In this document: positions 12,595-15,101 of the stretch, one piece after another
Layout of the letters: each line of letters begins with the position of its first letter
How positions within the stretch are numbered: position 1 is the first letter of the stretch
Source of the DNA: a bacterium
GTDB lineage: Bacteria; Armatimonadota; Fimbriimonadia; Fimbriimonadales; JBAXQP01
Reading direction: 5' to 3'
Length of the DNA: 15,101 nucleotides
Assembly (NCBI GenBank): GCA_037131655.1
Contig: JBAXQP010000028.1
Coordinates: 1 to 15,101 of the forward strand
Notes under the pieces: generated by a model
Database searches by the model: none
Seen by the model: the letters and a program-made list of their open reading frames with translations, nothing else
Told to the model about the DNA's origin: nothing
Position numbers and translations under genes: made by a program

Positions 12595-15101
12595 ATGTTA
12601 GTTGCCGCTGCAGGATTAGTGATGGTGATTGGAATGGGGAGTGCTCCCACAGCCCAGACCGCTTACGATTTGCTCAAAGAATGGCCAAAGGCCAAGGTTG
12701 AGAACCAAATGGGGGAGGCAGTGGTCCGCCAAATTACCTCCGGTGGAGTGAAACTGAACTCAATTTCCCTTTGTCCCAGCAAACAACGCGCCACTGCGAC
12801 CTATGAACTCATTTTGCCGAGGGGTAATGTCGACGAACGTTTGGCGCTCACTTTCCAAGTGGGATTGGATGACAACCTCACTCAAGAAGACAAACAGATT
12901 CAATCCGATGGTGTGCGTTTTTTTGTCGATATCAATGGACTAACTGTTTTCACCTCTGATAACACTTCGCCCGGATGGGTCCCGTGTTCAATCGATTTAA
13001 CTGAATATGCCGGACAGACTATTCGACTTGTCTTTTCGACAGATTCCAAAGCCAACACCAACTTTGATTGGGCAAGCATCGCCGTTCCACGAATTACGCG
13101 TTTAGGTGGCACGACTTCCAGCATCACAAAAATGACCAAAGGTATTCTGGAGGTGCGTTCGACTAAAGCTGAAACAGTTACATTGGAAATGGATGGTCCG
13201 AATGGCCGCACTGTGAGCAAAGTCAGTCTGCCAATTACGCCTTCCTCCTCTTTTTACTATCCCGTTGATGGCTTGCAAGGCAAATATGACTTCGTAAAAG
13301 TCGTTGGCAGCACATCGGCTAAGCTGTTCTACTATCCTTTCAAACCTCAGATGAAGCTGTCGAGCGTCACTGCTTCAAAGGGGCTTGTTACGTTAGGTGA
13401 GACTTTTGAAGTCAGAGCGATTGTTCGAAACGACGGCGAAGGGGTTTATGAGGGGGGCAAATCGAGGCTTGGACTTGGGAATGCTTCCGGCTTGCATGTA
13501 CTAGAAAGAGGAGAGCAACCAATTGGTTCGCTGCTGCCGGGTCAGACGGCAGTTTATAAATGGGCGGCGAAAGCTACCAGCATTCAAAATCCAAACAACA
13601 TTTTAGTGAAGATGCTTGGCGAGCAGATGGACGCGATGGTCGGAATTATTCCCGTTGCACCTCCTCCACCAACAATCACAAAGCAAGGCCTGGCCGCAGT
13701 GGCATATAATTCGACGGCATACATTCAAAATGAAACCATGCGACTGGTATTTCAACGCTCATCTGAAGGTTCTGCAGCACGCATTTTCGCTAAAACAGCT
13801 TCTGGATGGACGCAGGTTGCGGTTTGGTCACCTCTAACACTAATTTTGGGGAATGGCTCAGGAGCTCCAACACGAACTTATACCCTGCGCCTAAACCATA
13901 CCTCTGCCTCCGTTTACGGCACGACTGCTGCGGTTCGGCTTAGAGGTGAAACCAGCGACCTCTGGGCAATGGAGGTCGAATGTCGGCTTCAGAAAGGCTC
14001 GCGGGCTGCACAACTAATTGCCCACATCAAACCGCGAGTAGGAGCCGATATCAAGGCAATCTGCTTCCCTGATATTAAAGTGGCTGATAGCCCTCTTGGC
14101 GTAAAAGAGGCGGCGTTGTTTCCGGGATTGGAGTATCTATTTCAAGATGAGGCTTCGGGTAAACCGAGCGAAGGGAATTTGTTGGGAACACCCTGGTCAC
14201 CTCATATTTATAAAATCACAGCTCCTTTGATGGCAGTTAGGCTTAGAAGCGCGTTGGTGGCCTTGAATTGGGAACCTCTTCAGGATTGGGCAACGGGTTA
14301 TAATGGCTTAAGCACTCAATTTTCCAGCCCCAACTCCCTCGAAAATGAAGACAATCACAAAATGGCTTTATGGGTTCCTTCGGTTCGTGATGTAGCTGAC
14401 GAGGATACCTTTCCAGCTCAAAGGCCTTTCTATCTGGGAGCAGGAACACCGATTACCATCACTGCCAATCTGGTCGTGCTGCCTAACAGTTCTTCACTGC
14501 TCGATATTGTCGATTGGTATGTTAGCGCTAAAGGCCTCCCTTCGCTTCCTTCACCAAGCCATAGCGGGATTAACGCAATTGATTTTCTTACCCAAGGGCT
14601 TTTAAACAGCTACGATCCTGACCAAAAAGCCTGGCGTCATACCAATACCGGTCCCGTTTCCTTCGACCCGTTAGTTGCGTTGCCGATCTTGATGCAAAGT
14701 CGTATCACAAATAACTCCGACCTCAGATTGAGGGCGCTAGATCAGATTAAGGAATCCGTCGAGAAAGTAGGCATAGGTTCTACGGGAGTGTTGGCGTTTC
14801 ATCTTGGTGATATAGAAAAGGCGCTTGCAGCCATGAGGAAGGATGTTGAAGGCCTCATTCGAAGCCAGAAAGCTGACGGCTCATGGGCATGGACACCCCC
14901 AACAGAGCTGCATAAAGTGTTAGGGCGTACTGGTGACACCTCTTCCGGTTACTCTGGAGCGAATGCGGCGATAGTTTGGGAATATGCGCGAATAACGGGC
15001 GATTCGGCGGCGATGGAGGCGGGCAGGAAGGCGTTACGTTTCTTAGACACACTAAGCCGTCCAGAGGGCGCACAGACATGGGAATTGCCATTACACGTGC
15101 C
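12595..15101 (+). CDS. large secreted multi-domain protein, truncated by the window end
   Basis: The frame stays open for 835 codons from ATG 12595 to the right edge, so the C-terminus is missing. GGAGG (12586-12590) lies four bases upstream, and an in-frame TAG at 12565-12567 rules out much earlier starts. The first 20 residues (MLVAAAGLVMVIGMGSAPTA) form a hydrophobic, unusually uncharged signal peptide with a likely cut after Ala20. Residues of about 40-170 look like a carbohydrate-binding beta-sandwich (NPCBM-like), ending in FDWASIAVPRI. About 255-350 resembles a CARDB/Ig-type adhesion domain, followed by a PPPP linker and a long beta-rich part. From about 700 helices dominate, with LIRSQKADGSWAW near 752-764 as in alpha/alpha-toroid enzymes (terpene-cyclase or six-hairpin glycosidase folds). 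A cell-surface polysaccharide-binding or -degrading role is plausible but unproven; no catalytic residues can be named. Confidence 0.8.
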   Translation, partial: MLVAAAGLVMVIGMGSAPTAQTAYDLLKEWPKAKVENQMGEAVVRQITSGGVKLNSISLCPSKQRATATYELILPRGNVDERLALTFQVGLDDNLTQEDKQIQSDGVRFFVDINGLTVFTSDNTSPGWVPCSIDLTEYAGQTIRLVFSTDSKANTNFDWASIAVPRITRLGGTTSSITKMTKGILEVRSTKAETVTLEMDGPNGRTVSKVSLPITPSSSFYYPVDGLQGKYDFVKVVGSTSAKLFYYPFKPQMKLSSVTASKGLVTLGETFEVRAIVRNDGEGVYEGGKSRLGLGNASGLHVLERGEQPIGSLLPGQTAVYKWAAKATSIQNPNNILVKMLGEQMDAMVGIIPVAPPPPTITKQGLAAVAYNSTAYIQNETMRLVFQRSSEGSAARIFAKTASGWTQVAVWSPLTLILGNGSGAPTRTYTLRLNHTSASVYGTTAAVRLRGETSDLWAMEVECRLQKGSRAAQLIAHIKPRVGADIKAICFPDIKVADSPLGVKEAALFPGLEYLFQDEASGKPSEGNLLGTPWSPHIYKITAPLMAVRLRSALVALNWEPLQDWATGYNGLSTQFSSPNSLENEDNHKMALWVPSVRDVADEDTFPAQRPFYLGAGTPITITANLVVLPNSSSLLDIVDWYVSAKGLPSLPSPSHSGINAIDFLTQGLLNSYDPDQKAWRHTNTGPVSFDPLVALPILMQSRITNNSDLRLRALDQIKESVEKVGIGSTGVLAFHLGDIEKALAAMRKDVEGLIRSQKADGSWAWTPPTELHKVLGRTGDTSSGYSGANAAIVWEYARITGDSAAMEAGRKALRFLDTLSRPEGAQTWELPLHV

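Noticed and set aside
12900..13220. 106-codon minus-strand frame within the large secreted-protein gene
   Set aside because: The plus-strand frame continues through it without a stop and carries recognisable domain patterns.

Overview
This looks like ordinary chromosomal DNA of a free-living bacterium. G+C is moderate by eye, genes are tightly packed, Shine-Dalgarno sites are clear, and ATG, GTG and TTG are all plausible starts. dnaA is present. I see no tRNA, rRNA, CRISPR array, phage gene or insertion sequence. The gene mix (split FeoB with a zinc-ribbon partner, cytoplasmic GH29 fucosidase, orphan dnaA, modular secreted protein) would fit an uncultured Terrabacteria-type lineage such as Armatimonadota. 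That placement is a weak inference.

Region by region. (1) 114-2754: a ferrous-iron uptake operon on the plus strand. FeoB is split cleanly into a GTPase protein and a membrane protein, followed by a 70-residue zinc-ribbon protein and FeoA. Every junction overlaps (32, 4 and 1 nt), so the genes are probably translationally coupled, and the operon ends at a strong hairpin terminator. (2) 2766-3995, minus strand: a GH29 alpha-L-fucosidase without a signal peptide. (3) 4293-6369, plus strand: a three-gene module of a TPR-like cytoplasmic protein, a 58-codon exported-peptide gene and an ECF-like sigma factor with a long extra C-terminal domain, closed by a strong terminator. (4) 6388-6486: an intergenic cruciform-forming repeat. 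(5) 6608-8944, plus strand: a CopA-type copper-exporting P1B ATPase. (6) Minus strand: aspA (aspartate ammonia-lyase), dnaA and yjbQ, with dnaA apart from dnaN and without visible DnaA boxes nearby. (7) From 12595 to the right edge, plus strand: the first 835 codons of a large secreted multi-domain protein, still open at the window end.

The most interesting region is 4293-6324. The order TPR protein, tiny secreted peptide with its RBS inside the end of the TPR gene, then transcription factor resembles Firmicutes receptor-peptide quorum-sensing cassettes (Rap-Phr, NprR-NprX, AimR-AimP), but here it is coupled to a sigma factor. The resemblance is architectural; function is inferred. Iron import, copper export and polysaccharide-related genes around it are independent housekeeping or nutrient functions.
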